Below the pieces are notes generated by a model, which saw only the letters and a program-made list of their open reading frames with translations, was not told where the DNA came from and did not search any database. From Microbacterium sp. W4I20 (GTDB taxonomy: Bacteria; Actinomycetota; Actinomycetes; Actinomycetales; Microbacteriaceae), in NCBI RefSeq assembly GCF_030816505.1, contig NZ_JAUSYB010000001.1:744001-808000 (forward strand): a stretch of 64,000 bases of DNA, given 5' to 3'. How positions within the stretch are numbered: the first letter of the stretch is position 1; every line of letters starts with the position of its first letter. Shown here piece after piece: positions 1-7,706 of this stretch. A program made the translations under genes and the position numbers.

Positions 1-50
1 TCCTGCTCCAGCGCGTGGGGATCGTGGGCCGGACCGCCGCCGCATCCTGA
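1..50 (+). CDS. possible 3' end of an upstream CDS (partial)
   Basis: One forward frame is open from the window edge and ends at a TGA at 48-50; it reads like a coding tail (LLQRVGIVGRTAAAS). Only 15 codons are visible, so no family can be named, and the open frame could be chance. Confidence 0.3.
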   Translation, partial: LLQRVGIVGRTAAAS

Positions 51-78
51 GCGCTGTTCCTTCGCCCGCGACCTCTCG

Positions 79-84
79 CTAGGC
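79..84 (+). promoter_or_regulatory. -10 element (TAGGCT) for the OsmC gene
   Basis: TAGGCT matches the actinobacterial -10 form TAnnnT. It lies about 50 nt before the OsmC start, so unlike many genes here this transcript would have a leader carrying a Shine-Dalgarno sequence (GGAGGA at 125-130). Confidence 0.45.
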
Positions 85-133
85 TGGCCGGGACGCGTCG
101 CGGCCTCTCCGCAGCGCGAGAACCGGAGGAATC

Positions 134-559
134 ATGCCTGTCACCAGCGAAGCCGCCAGCACCTGGACCGGATCGCTCATGGAGGGATCCGGCACGGTCG
201 CGTTCTCGTCGTCGAACCTCGGCACCTTCCCGCTCAACTGGAAGGCGCGCAGCGAAGGCAGCGACACGACGACGACGCCGGAGGAACTCATCGCCGCCGC
301 ACACTCCTCGTGCTTCAGCATGGCCCTCTCACACGCCCTCGCCGAGAACGGCACTCCCCCGGAGCGGGTGAACACCAGCGCGTCCGTGACATTCAAGCCG
401 GGCGTCGGCATCACCGGCAGCCACCTCAACGTCAACGCCGTCGTCCCCGGTCTCTCGCCGGAGAAGTTCCAGGAGATCGCCGCAGAGGCGAAGACGGGCT
501 GCCCGGTCTCTCAGGCGCTCGCGGGCATCGAGATCACCCTCGAAGCCACGCTGGCCTGA
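134..559 (+). CDS. OsmC family protein (peroxiredoxin-like)
   Basis: The 141-residue length and layout match the OsmC/Ohr family, which reduces organic hydroperoxides with two reactive cysteines. Cys is visible in HSSCFSMAL (about residue 59) and in TGCPVSQAL (about residue 122), the usual positions of the peroxidatic and resolving thiols. The N-terminal stretch TWTGSLMEGSGTV fits OsmC rather than Ohr. The start is supported by GGAGGAATC directly before ATG. The protein should be cytosolic and act in oxidative-stress defence. It converges on the next gene and does not obviously belong to an operon. Confidence 0.9.
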   Translation: MPVTSEAASTWTGSLMEGSGTVAFSSSNLGTFPLNWKARSEGSDTTTTPEELIAAAHSSCFSMALSHALAENGTPPERVNTSASVTFKPGVGITGSHLNVNAVVPGLSPEKFQEIAAEAKTGCPVSQALAGIEITLEATLA

Positions 560-575
560 TCACGCGCTCGCCCGG

Positions 576-1028
576 TCACTCGCGCGAACGGGCGGCACGG
601 GCGAGTCGGATGGCTTCCCGGATGCTGGCCCTCGCGTCTTTGCGGCGCCCGGCAGCATCCTGCACCACGCCCAACCGGTAGCGGGTGCGCCAGTCCGCGC
701 CGGGCGCCTCCGCCTCGGCCGTGTACCGAGCGATCAGCGGATCGGCGTCGGCGCGGGCGATGCGGCCGCTCGGAGTGAGCTCGGTCTCGACCGGCGGCAT
801 CCCGCCCTCTGCGTCGAGCGTTCGACCGAGGCGATCGGCGGCGAACCCGAACTGCATCTCACGCAGCAGCGCCCACGCTCCGATGGGCGTGAGCACGATC
901 AGTGTGATCCCCATGCCGATCGACACCGGTGAACCCACCGCGATGAACATGACCGCCAGCCAGATCGCGACGGCGAGATACACGAGGAGCGCCGCGGCCA
1001 TCAGGCCGACGCCGATCCGTGACATCAC
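576..1028 (-). CDS. small membrane protein of unknown function, coupled to dapB
   Basis: The 150-residue protein has two hydrophobic segments near the N-terminus (about residues 8-31 and 38-53) and then a soluble, acidic to Arg/Ala-rich C-terminal half containing RTRYRLGVVQDAAGRRKDARASIREAI, which resembles a single TPR-like helical hairpin. I cannot assign a function. The GTG start overlaps the dapB stop by 4 nt (GTGA), so translation is probably coupled to dapB; an ATG one codon later is an equally possible start. It is probably cotranscribed with dapB. Confidence 0.75.
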   Translation of the reverse strand: MMSRIGVGLMAAALLVYLAVAIWLAVMFIAVGSPVSIGMGITLIVLTPIGAWALLREMQFGFAADRLGRTLDAEGGMPPVETELTPSGRIARADADPLIARYTAEAEAPGADWRTRYRLGVVQDAAGRRKDARASIREAIRLARAARSRE

Positions 1029-1765
1029 GAGCGGATGCCGATGTCGATCATGTTCTCGAGCCCGACGATCACACCGGAGGCGGTGAGCGCGTACGGGACG
1101 GCGAGCCGGATACCCGGAGCGTACGCCAGAGCCGGATCGATGGTGTCATGTGTGAAAGTGAGGGACTCGCCGGGCCCGGACAGGATCACCTCCTGCTTGG
1201 CGATCACTCCCGGCCGGCGCAGTGAATGGATCGGGACGCTGCCGACCTGCTGACCTCGGGCACGCTGATCGGCGTGGGGCGCGCTGACCGGCCCCTGCTC
1301 CGCACGCGCGGCGGCGATCAGCTCCGCCGTGCGCACCGCGGTGCCGCTGGGAGAGTCGACCTTGCGCTCGTGATGGGCTTCGACGATCTCGGCCGAGCCG
1401 AAGAACGGCGCCGCCGCCGCCGCCAGGGCCGAGCCCAGCACCGAGCCGAGCGAGAAGTTGGGGATGAAGACGACACCGGTGCCCGCTGCCTCGACGAGGG
1501 GTCGCACCAGAGCAATGCGCTCGGCGGACCAGCCGGAGGTCGCGACGAGCACGTTCATGCCGCTTTCGATCGCGGCGCGCACGACGTCGACGCTCACCTG
1601 AGGCGTCGACGCATCCACGACGAGGTCCGCGCCGGACAGATCCGCGAGGTCGCTCGACGATGTCAGCACGCGGCTCACCTCGAAGCCCTCGAGCTCGTCG
1701 ATCACCGCGTGGATGATCGTGCCGAGCTTTCCGGTTCCGCCGACGAGTGCTACCTGCGAGGTCAT
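1025..1765 (-). CDS. dapB: 4-hydroxy-tetrahydrodipicolinate reductase
   Basis: DapB reduces hydroxy-tetrahydrodipicolinate with NAD(P)H in the diaminopimelate/lysine pathway. The 246-residue protein has the N-terminal nucleotide-binding loop GGTGKLG (residues 9-15), the NFSLG segment (103-107), and the family signature EAHHERKVDSPSGTA (129-143), which holds the catalytic His and Lys. Length is normal for the actinobacterial form. The ATG is preceded by TAGACT and exactly 6 nt, predicting a leaderless mRNA; no Shine-Dalgarno is present. A small membrane protein gene follows with a 4-nt overlap. In Actinobacteria dapB typically follows pnp, as in this window with two genes between. Confidence 0.96.
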   Translation of the reverse strand: MTSQVALVGGTGKLGTIIHAVIDELEGFEVSRVLTSSSDLADLSGADLVVDASTPQVSVDVVRAAIESGMNVLVATSGWSAERIALVRPLVEAAGTGVVFIPNFSLGSVLGSALAAAAAPFFGSAEIVEAHHERKVDSPSGTAVRTAELIAAARAEQGPVSAPHADQRARGQQVGSVPIHSLRRPGVIAKQEVILSGPGESLTFTHDTIDPALAYAPGIRLAVPYALTASGVIVGLENMIDIGIRS

Positions 1766-1771
1766 GCTTTC

Positions 1772-1777
1772 AGTCTA
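1772..1777 (-). promoter_or_regulatory. -10 element (TAGACT) of leaderless dapB
   Basis: On the minus strand TAGACT is followed by GAAAGC and then the dapB ATG. A 6-nt gap places the transcription start at or next to the A of ATG. Confidence 0.6.
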
Positions 1778-1817
1778 GGGAGCGGGCAACGGCTTCCGTC
1801 CGGGGCGCGCGGGGCTG

Positions 1818-2420
1818 TCAGACGGGCATCGGGTCCGGGATGCCGGTGCGCAGCTCGACCGGCAGATGACCGGTGTCGTTGTGGTTGAGCAGCGTCCAGG
1901 GCCGACCCTGCTTCTGAGCGATGATCGTCAGTCCGCAGTGCGCCTGATTGAGCGTCATCCAGCGCCACTCCGGTGCGCCGAGCACCTCGCGGACGAACCA
2001 GGAGATGACGAAGTTGTGCGTGATGAGCACCTCGTGCACCTCTCCGTTCTTGCGGATGAGGAACTCGTTGACGGCATCCGCCATCTGGGCGCGGCCGGCA
2101 TCGATCTCGGCGTCGGAGATCGATCCGAAGAACGGCTCGAACGCGGCCGGCGTCTCTTCCGTCATCCCGGTGGGGACGCAGTCGAAGAGCAGCGCGGTCG
2201 GCTCGGGGTCGACCGACGGCAGCCGGCCGGCGATCGCGCGGGCTGTCTCGTTCGCGCGCAGCAGGGGCGAATGCCAGACCGCATCGAGCGGTAGACCGGA
2301 CAACCGGTCGGCGATCAATTCGGCCTGACGCTGCCCGCGCGGCGAAAGGGGTCCGTCGGCGAGACCGTGCTCTGCATCCTGATGTTCACCGTGTCTGACC
2401 AGATATATGTAGTGCGTCAC
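1818..2420 (-). CDS. histidine phosphatase family protein
   Basis: The 200-residue protein starts MTHYIYLVRHGEHQ, with the RHGE signature of the phosphoglycerate-mutase-like histidine phosphatases at residues 9-12. The second catalytic His is in EVLITHNFVISWFV, and LSPRGQRQAELIADRLSG matches the conserved stretch after the RHG motif. These enzymes form a phospho-His intermediate; the substrate cannot be told from sequence. The start is GTG with only a weak GCGAG ahead of it. It lies between dapB and an aldo/keto-reductase-like gene on the same strand. Confidence 0.88.
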   Translation of the reverse strand: MTHYIYLVRHGEHQDAEHGLADGPLSPRGQRQAELIADRLSGLPLDAVWHSPLLRANETARAIAGRLPSVDPEPTALLFDCVPTGMTEETPAAFEPFFGSISDAEIDAGRAQMADAVNEFLIRKNGEVHEVLITHNFVISWFVREVLGAPEWRWMTLNQAHCGLTIIAQKQGRPWTLLNHNDTGHLPVELRTGIPDPMPV

Positions 2421-2489
2421 AAACTCGCTCGCTTCATCGCCAGCATCCGCCGGGCCTCTCTTCCACCCTATGTCACGGGTGCCTGATGC

Positions 2490-3515
2490 TCAGTTGCCCG
2501 CGCGCGTGAGCTCGGCGACCTGGGTCCGCGAGAGCGAGACTCCCGCTCCCTGCATGAGTTCGTCGACATGGTCGGTCGCGAACGTGTTCACGATGGGCGC
2601 CGCGACCGTGCGCTGCGCGAGCAGCCACGCGATCGACACCGCTGCCACCGGGACGGCGAGCTCGGCGGCGACCTGATCGAGCGCGCGGAGGATCTTGATG
2701 CCGCGGCGGTTCAGGTGGCCCCTCAGCTGCTCACCCCGGACGCCTTGCGACGTCAGCGCCTTGCTGCGGTGACGGCCGGAGAGGAACCCGTGCTCCAGTG
2801 CGTGCGACGGCGTCACGGCCAGGTTCTGCGCCCCGGCCACCAGCCGCAGGTCGCCTTCGAAGGGCTGCCGTCGGAGAAGGTTGTAGGGCGCATCGATGAC
2901 CTCGATGCGCGGGTAGCCGGCCGAGGCGAGGATGCGTGCCTCCACCAGGCGCTCCGGCGCGAGGCCGAAGGCTCCGACGGAGCCGATCTTGCCGGCATCC
3001 TTCAGCCATTCGACCGTGGCGAGCGTGTCTTCGAGGTTGGTCGTCGCATCGAGCGTGGCATCGAGGTAGAGCACATCGATGCGTTCGACTCCGAGGCGCG
3101 TCAACGACCCCTCCACGGCCCGGACGAGGTTCACGGAGCCGAGGCCGGGATTGTCGGCGTGGGCGCCGATGCGCACGCTGAGCACGGCTCTGTCGCGGTG
3201 CCCGCGCGATCGCAGCCACTGGCCGATGATGTGCTCGCTGCGCCCACCGGAGAAGCCGTCCGCGGTGTGGATGGCATTCCCGCCGAACTCGACGTAGCGA
3301 TCGAGGATGCCGTGACTGGTCTCGAGGTCGACGTTCCAGCCGAACTCGGCCGCGCCCAGCACGAGGGGGAAGGTCTCGAAGCCGGTCTCGCCGAGAGGGA
3401 CGCGGATGCCCTCTCCTATTCCCGGACCGACGATCGGGATAGGGGCCGACGGGTGCTCGCTGCCCGTTCGGGCGCGCTCGTCCGACGCCCCTGCGCCTAC
3501 GCTGAACAACCGCAT
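2490..3515 (-). CDS. aldo/keto reductase family protein with degenerate catalytic tetrad
   Basis: The fold is recognisable (FGGN..TADGF..GRSEHIIGQWL, IDVLYLDATLD, LEDTLATVEWLKDAGKIGSVGAF), and the 341-residue length is near normal. Aligned by eye to the family pattern FDTADxYG / TKVG / LYQLH, the catalytic Asp, Tyr, Lys and His appear as His83, Phe87, Arg115 and Asp152. All four are replaced, so it is probably not a conventional reductase, and annotation as an oxidoreductase may mislead. The first 36 residues look like an extension. A strong AGGAGAGG faces an ATC codon at 3405-3407, where homologs usually begin (MRVPLGETG), so the true start is uncertain. Confidence 0.8.
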   Translation of the reverse strand: MRLFSVGAGASDERARTGSEHPSAPIPIVGPGIGEGIRVPLGETGFETFPLVLGAAEFGWNVDLETSHGILDRYVEFGGNAIHTADGFSGGRSEHIIGQWLRSRGHRDRAVLSVRIGAHADNPGLGSVNLVRAVEGSLTRLGVERIDVLYLDATLDATTNLEDTLATVEWLKDAGKIGSVGAFGLAPERLVEARILASAGYPRIEVIDAPYNLLRRQPFEGDLRLVAGAQNLAVTPSHALEHGFLSGRHRSKALTSQGVRGEQLRGHLNRRGIKILRALDQVAAELAVPVAAVSIAWLLAQRTVAAPIVNTFATDHVDELMQGAGVSLSRTQVAELTRAGN

Positions 3516-3677
3516 TCTCTCACCCCCGCGTCGATCGGTGCGTTCCGACCTGCGTCACTGCCTGAAATGCACCCCCCGGTGCGTACTTCGAGGGTAAGCG
3601 ACAGCGGCGAACGTCCCGACCAATCCAGGGAACGGCGCGAAAACTTCCCATAACGTTTCGGTTACGCCGAGAACGAC

Positions 3678-3716
3678 GGAGCCCGGGCCCATCCTGTGCG
3701 GATGGACCCGGGCTCC
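3678..3716 (-). terminator. hairpin terminator after pnp
   Basis: A 17-bp stem (GGAGCCCGGGTCCATCC pairing with GGATGGGCCCGGGCTCC, one G-U) with a 5-nt loop lies 17 nt after the pnp stop. It has no long U-tract, as is common in high-GC actinobacteria. Confidence 0.7.
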
Positions 3717-3733
3717 GGTTCGAGCGGTGAAGC

Positions 3734-6007
3734 CTACTCGGCGTCGACATCCGCAGCAGGCGCTGCTTCTGCCGGAGCGTCGTCGAGGACGGGCTCGAGC
3801 GACAGCTTGCCGCGGTCATCGATCTTCGTGATCTTCACGAGGACCTTCTGGCCGACCGAGAGGACGTCTTCGACGTTCTCGACGCGCTTGCCACCGGCGA
3901 GCTTGCGCACCTCGGTGACGTGAAGCAGTCCGTCCTTGCCCGGAAGCAGCGAGACGAAGGCACCGAACGTGGCGATCTTCACGACGGTTCCGAGGAACTG
4001 CTCGCCGATCTCCGGGTTGGTCGGGTTCGCGATCGCGTTGACCTGGGCACGGGCGGCCTCGGCCGAGGGGCCGTCGGTCGCGCCGATGTAGACGGTGCCG
4101 TCCTCCTCGATGGAGATCTGCGCGCCGGTCGTGTCCTGGATCGAGTTGATCGTCTTGCCCTTCGGGCCGATCAGCTCGCCGATCTTGTCGACCGGGATCT
4201 GCACGCTGATGACGCGCGGCGCGGTCGGCGCCATCTCGTCAGGAGCGTCGATCGCGGAGTTCAGGACGTTGAGGATCGTCAGACGCGCGTCGCGCGCCTG
4301 AGTCAGCGCACCGGCGAGAACCGACGTCGGGATGCCGTCGAGCTTGGTGTCCAGCTGGATCGCGGTGATGAACTCACCCGTACCGGCGACCTTGAAGTCC
4401 ATGTCGCCGAGAGCGTCCTCCGCACCCAGGATGTCGGTCAGCGCCGCGTAGCGGGTCTCACCGTCGACCTCGTCGGACACGAGACCCATCGCGATGCCGG
4501 CGACCGGAGCGCGCAGCGGCACACCGGCGTTCAGCAGCGAGAGGGTCGAGGCGCAGACGGAACCCATCGACGTCGAGCCGTTGGAGCTCAGCGCCTCGGA
4601 CACCTGACGGATCGCGTAGGGGAACTCCTCGCGGCTCGGCAGCACCGGCACGAGGGCGCGCTCGGCGAGGAAGCCGTGCCCGATCTCACGACGCTTCGGC
4701 GAGCCCACGCGGCCGGTCTCACCGGTCGAGTAGGGCGGGAAGTTGTAGTGGTGCATGTAGCGCTTGCTCGTCGTGGGCGACAGCGAGTCGATCTGCTGCT
4801 CCATCTTGAGCATGTTCAGCGTGGTGATGCCCATGATCTGGGTCTCGCCGCGCTGGAAGATCGCGGAGCCGTGCACGCGCGGGATGACCTGAACCTCGGC
4901 GTCGAGCGGACGGATGTCCGCCAGGCCGCGGCCGTCGATGCGGGAGCCCTCGGTGAGGATGCGACCGCGGACGATCTTCTTCGTGACGGACTTGTACGCC
5001 GCGGAGAACTCGAGCGGAGCGCCGGCAGGCAGCTCGTTCGACTCGGTCGCCTCGATGAGCTGTGCCCGGACGCGGTCCTTGATCGCGTCGTCGGCGCTCT
5101 GGCGCTCGGTCTTGTCGGCGATCTGGTACACGCCGACGAGGTCGTCGTAGGAACGGCCGGCGACGAAGTCGTAGACCTCCTGGCTGTACGCCGGGAAGAC
5201 CGGGTAGACGCCCGGCTCCTTCGAGGCGGTCGCCGCGAGCTCGGCCTGAGCCTTGACCAGCTGAGCGATGAAGGGCTTCGAGGCCTCGAGGCCCTGGGCC
5301 ACGATCTCCTCGTTCGGCTTGGTGGCGCCGGCCTTGATCAGGTTCCAGCTGCCCTCGGTGGCCTCAGCCTCGACCATCATGATCGCGACGTCTTCCGAGC
5401 CATCGGACTTGGTGACGACGCGACCGGCGACGATCAGGTCGAACACAGCCTCGCCGACCTGCTCGGCGTTCGGGAACGCCACCCACTGGTCGGCGTGCTC
5501 GCCGTGACCGGGGATGAACGCGAGGCGCACACCGGCGACGGGGCCGGAGAACGGCAGACCGGAGATCTGCGTCGAGGCGGAAGCCGCGTTGATCGCCAGT
5601 GCGTCGTAGTACTCGCCGGGAGCGATCGACAGCACGGTGATGACGACCTGGACCTCGTTGCGGAGACCGTCGACGAACGACGGACGCAGGGGGCGGTCGA
5701 TCAGACGGCAGACGAGGATCGCCTCGGTGGAGGGACGACCCTCACGACGGAAGAACGAGCCGGGGATCTTGCCGGCGGCGTAGGAGCGCTCCTCGACGTC
5801 GACAGTCAGCGGGAAGAAGTCGAAGCCTTCACGCGGGTGCTTGCCTGCGCTGGTGGCCGAGAGGAGCATGGTCTCGCCGTCGAGGTACGCGGCGACTGCG
5901 CCCTGAGCCTGCTGCGCGAGGCGGCCGGTCTCGAAGCGGATGGTGCGGGTGCCGAAGCGGCCGTTGTCGAGAACGGCCTCGGTGGCGGTGATTTCAGGAC
6001 CTTCCAA
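3734..6007 (-). CDS. pnp: polyribonucleotide nucleotidyltransferase (PNPase)
   Basis: PNPase degrades RNA 3' to 5' phosphorolytically. The 757-residue protein has two RNase PH domains (first with [20 protein letters not shown]; second with [19 protein letters not shown] and [14 protein letters not shown]), then a KH domain ([27 protein letters not shown]) and a C-terminal S1 domain ([24 protein letters not shown]). I chose TTG at 6005-6007 because AAGGAGAG stands 5 nt ahead and homologs begin [12 protein letters not shown]; an upstream in-frame ATG at 6061 would add 18 unlikely residues. A structured leader resembling Actino-pnp RNA precedes it. rpsO, often its direct upstream neighbour, is 20 kb away here. 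Confidence 0.97.
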   Translation of the reverse strand: MEGPEITATEAVLDNGRFGTRTIRFETGRLAQQAQGAVAAYLDGETMLLSATSAGKHPREGFDFFPLTVDVEERSYAAGKIPGSFFRREGRPSTEAILVCRLIDRPLRPSFVDGLRNEVQVVITVLSIAPGEYYDALAINAASASTQISGLPFSGPVAGVRLAFIPGHGEHADQWVAFPNAEQVGEAVFDLIVAGRVVTKSDGSEDVAIMMVEAEATEGSWNLIKAGATKPNEEIVAQGLEASKPFIAQLVKAQAELAATASKEPGVYPVFPAYSQEVYDFVAGRSYDDLVGVYQIADKTERQSADDAIKDRVRAQLIEATESNELPAGAPLEFSAAYKSVTKKIVRGRILTEGSRIDGRGLADIRPLDAEVQVIPRVHGSAIFQRGETQIMGITTLNMLKMEQQIDSLSPTTSKRYMHHYNFPPYSTGETGRVGSPKRREIGHGFLAERALVPVLPSREEFPYAIRQVSEALSSNGSTSMGSVCASTLSLLNAGVPLRAPVAGIAMGLVSDEVDGETRYAALTDILGAEDALGDMDFKVAGTGEFITAIQLDTKLDGIPTSVLAGALTQARDARLTILNVLNSAIDAPDEMAPTAPRVISVQIPVDKIGELIGPKGKTINSIQDTTGAQISIEEDGTVYIGATDGPSAEAARAQVNAIANPTNPEIGEQFLGTVVKIATFGAFVSLLPGKDGLLHVTEVRKLAGGKRVENVEDVLSVGQKVLVKITKIDDRGKLSLEPVLDDAPAEAAPAADVDAE

Positions 6008-6074
6008 GAGGTCTCTCCTTCTTTGTTTAGACTCGCGAATCCATGTGACGCGCGAGCGCATTCAAGAGGAGCGG

Positions 6075-6192
6075 AACAGCAGGGTTCGGGCGCGCGGGCA
6101 TTCCCGCGACTATCGCCTGCGCTGGCCACCAGTAGAAAGCCACCCGGCATCTCCTGCCGAGGAACCCACCACAGGGGACCAGCTTCTCCGCC
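6075..6192 (-). ncRNA. Actino-pnp-like structured RNA in the pnp leader
   Basis: Between the pnp promoter and its start, the minus strand has several local hairpins: CGCGGG/CCCGCG with a 4-nt loop (6093-6108), CTGG/CCAG (6122-6132), and CGGCA/TGCCG around GGAGA, plus CCCCTGTGGTGGG near the 5' end. Position and organisation fit the Actino-pnp motif (Rfam), a cis-regulatory RNA described in 5' UTRs of actinobacterial exoribonuclease genes. I recognise it by context and structure, not by a covariance search, so the edges are approximate. Confidence 0.65.
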
Positions 6193-6209
6193 GCTCGCTC
6201 CGTGAGTCG

Positions 6210-6239
6210 ATATGAAATTGTGCGATCGACCGAAGTCAA
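6210..6239 (-). promoter_or_regulatory. candidate pnp promoter
   Basis: On the minus strand TTGACT (6234-6239) is followed after 18 nt by TCATAT (6210-6215). This would start transcription about 200 nt before pnp and include the whole structured leader. Confidence 0.5.
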
Positions 6240-6371
6240 CCTCGTCCACCCTACCAGCGTGAACCCGGGAAACCCTTGTCGCTGCGCGCGACGCGGATCG
6301 GACATGCCCCGGCCACGGCCCGTTCACCCGACGGATGCCGCGACGTGAGCGGCATCCGCTCTGCTGGTGCC

Positions 6372-7682
6372 ATGCGCTTGTCAGTGATCGGCTGCGGGTA
6401 CCTCGGTGCCGTGCACGCCGCCGCCATGGCCTCCATCGGACACGACGTGATCGGTATCGACGTCGACGAGCGGAAGGTCGCGGCGTTGGCAGCGGGAACG
6501 GCGCCGTTCTTCGAGCCTCGACTCGAGGAACTGCTCGCCGACGGCCTGGCATCGGGTCGACTGACGTTCAGCACGCGACTGGAGGATGCTGCCGGGTCCG
6601 AGGTTCATTTCCTCGCCGTCGGCACTCCGCAGATCCCGGGCGGGCATGCCGCAGACCTCCGCTATGTCGACGCGGCCGTCGACGCGCTCGTCCCGCACCT
6701 CCGCCCCGGCGACGTGCTGGCGGGGAAGTCCACCGTGCCGGTGGGCACGGCCGCTCGACTCGCCGAGCAGATCGACGGCACCGGAGCGACGCTCGTCTGG
6801 AATCCGGAGTTCCTGCGCGAGGGCTGGGCCGTCCACGACACGCTCACGCCCGACCGCCTCGTGGTCGGCGCCGCAGCCGGCGAGGACGGCGACCGGGCGG
6901 TGGAGGTGCTCCGTTCGGTCTATCGATCCGCTGTCGACGCGGGAACACCGTTCCTCGTCACCGACCTCGCCACCGCCGAGCTGGTCAAGGGCGCCGCCAA
7001 CGCCTTCCTCGCCACCAAGATCTCTTTCATCAACGCGATGGCCGAGATCGCCGAGGCCTCCGGCGCCGACGTCACCCTGCTCGCCGACGCCCTCGGATAT
7101 GACACCCGCATCGGACGGCGCTACCTCGGATCGGGCATCGGCTTCGGCGGGGGCTGCCTGCCGAAGGACATCCGCGCCTTCGCCGCACGCGCCGAAGAGC
7201 TCGGCCGCAGCGAGTCGGTGGGGTTCCTGCGTGAGGTCGACTCCATCAACCTCCGCCGTCGCGACCGCGCCGTGCAACTCGTCGTCGATGCGCTCGGCGG
7301 TCTCGTCTTCGGCCGCCGGATCGCCGTCCTCGGAGCGGCGTTCAAGCCCTTCAGCGATGACATCCGCGACTCCCCCGCCCTCGATGTCGCCGTCCGCCTG
7401 CGCGGACTGGGCGCGGACGTGGTGGTGACGGATCCGGCCGCGATCGACAACGCGCAGGCCGCCCACCCGCAGCTCGGCTATGCGAGAGAGCGGGACGACG
7501 CGCTGCGCGAGGCGGACGCGGTCGTCGTCGTGACCGAATGGGACGAGTACCGCCGGGACCTCTCCCCGGTCCTCGCCGGTGGACTGGTGCGGGGACGGGT
7601 CATCATCGACGGGCGCAACTGCCTGGATGCGGCGGCCTGGCGCGCGGCCGGGTGGCAGTACCACGGCATGGGCAGACGCTGA
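6372..7682 (+). CDS. UDP-glucose 6-dehydrogenase family protein
   Basis: These enzymes oxidise UDP-glucose to UDP-glucuronate in two NAD-dependent steps, supplying precursors for cell-envelope polysaccharides. The 436-residue protein begins MRLSVIGCGYLGAVHA (Rossmann GxGYxG) and contains STVPVGT, WNPEFLREG, KGAANAFLATKISFINA and GIGFGGGCLPKDI, which carries the catalytic Cys. The C-terminal domain shows AVLGAAFKPFSDDIRDSPAL. I placed the start at 6372 because homologs begin with this motif; in-frame codons upstream lack family similarity, and no strong Shine-Dalgarno helps. GDP-mannose or UDP-ManNAc substrates are possible but less likely. It converges on a glycosyltransferase fusion gene. 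Confidence 0.92.
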   Translation: MRLSVIGCGYLGAVHAAAMASIGHDVIGIDVDERKVAALAAGTAPFFEPRLEELLADGLASGRLTFSTRLEDAAGSEVHFLAVGTPQIPGGHAADLRYVDAAVDALVPHLRPGDVLAGKSTVPVGTAARLAEQIDGTGATLVWNPEFLREGWAVHDTLTPDRLVVGAAAGEDGDRAVEVLRSVYRSAVDAGTPFLVTDLATAELVKGAANAFLATKISFINAMAEIAEASGADVTLLADALGYDTRIGRRYLGSGIGFGGGCLPKDIRAFAARAEELGRSESVGFLREVDSINLRRRDRAVQLVVDALGGLVFGRRIAVLGAAFKPFSDDIRDSPALDVAVRLRGLGADVVVTDPAAIDNAQAAHPQLGYARERDDALREADAVVVVTEWDEYRRDLSPVLAGGLVRGRVIIDGRNCLDAAAWRAAGWQYHGMGRR

Positions 7683-7706
7683 CCTGTCGGGGCGCTCGCC
7701 CTCGCC

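Larger units (their letters stand above)
6008..6371. other. 364-bp divergent intergenic region pnp/UDP-glucose dehydrogenase
   Basis: This is the only gene-free stretch longer than 300 bp. The left two thirds hold the pnp leader RNA and promoter (minus strand). From about 6245 to 6371 I see no clear structure or strong promoter for the rightward gene, whose own start is uncertain. Confidence 0.7.

Noticed and set aside
3920..6205. Long open frame on the plus strand opposite pnp (about 760 codons)
   Set aside because: Antisense shadow of pnp with Arg/Asp/Leu-biased composition; the PNPase domains on the other strand are unambiguous.
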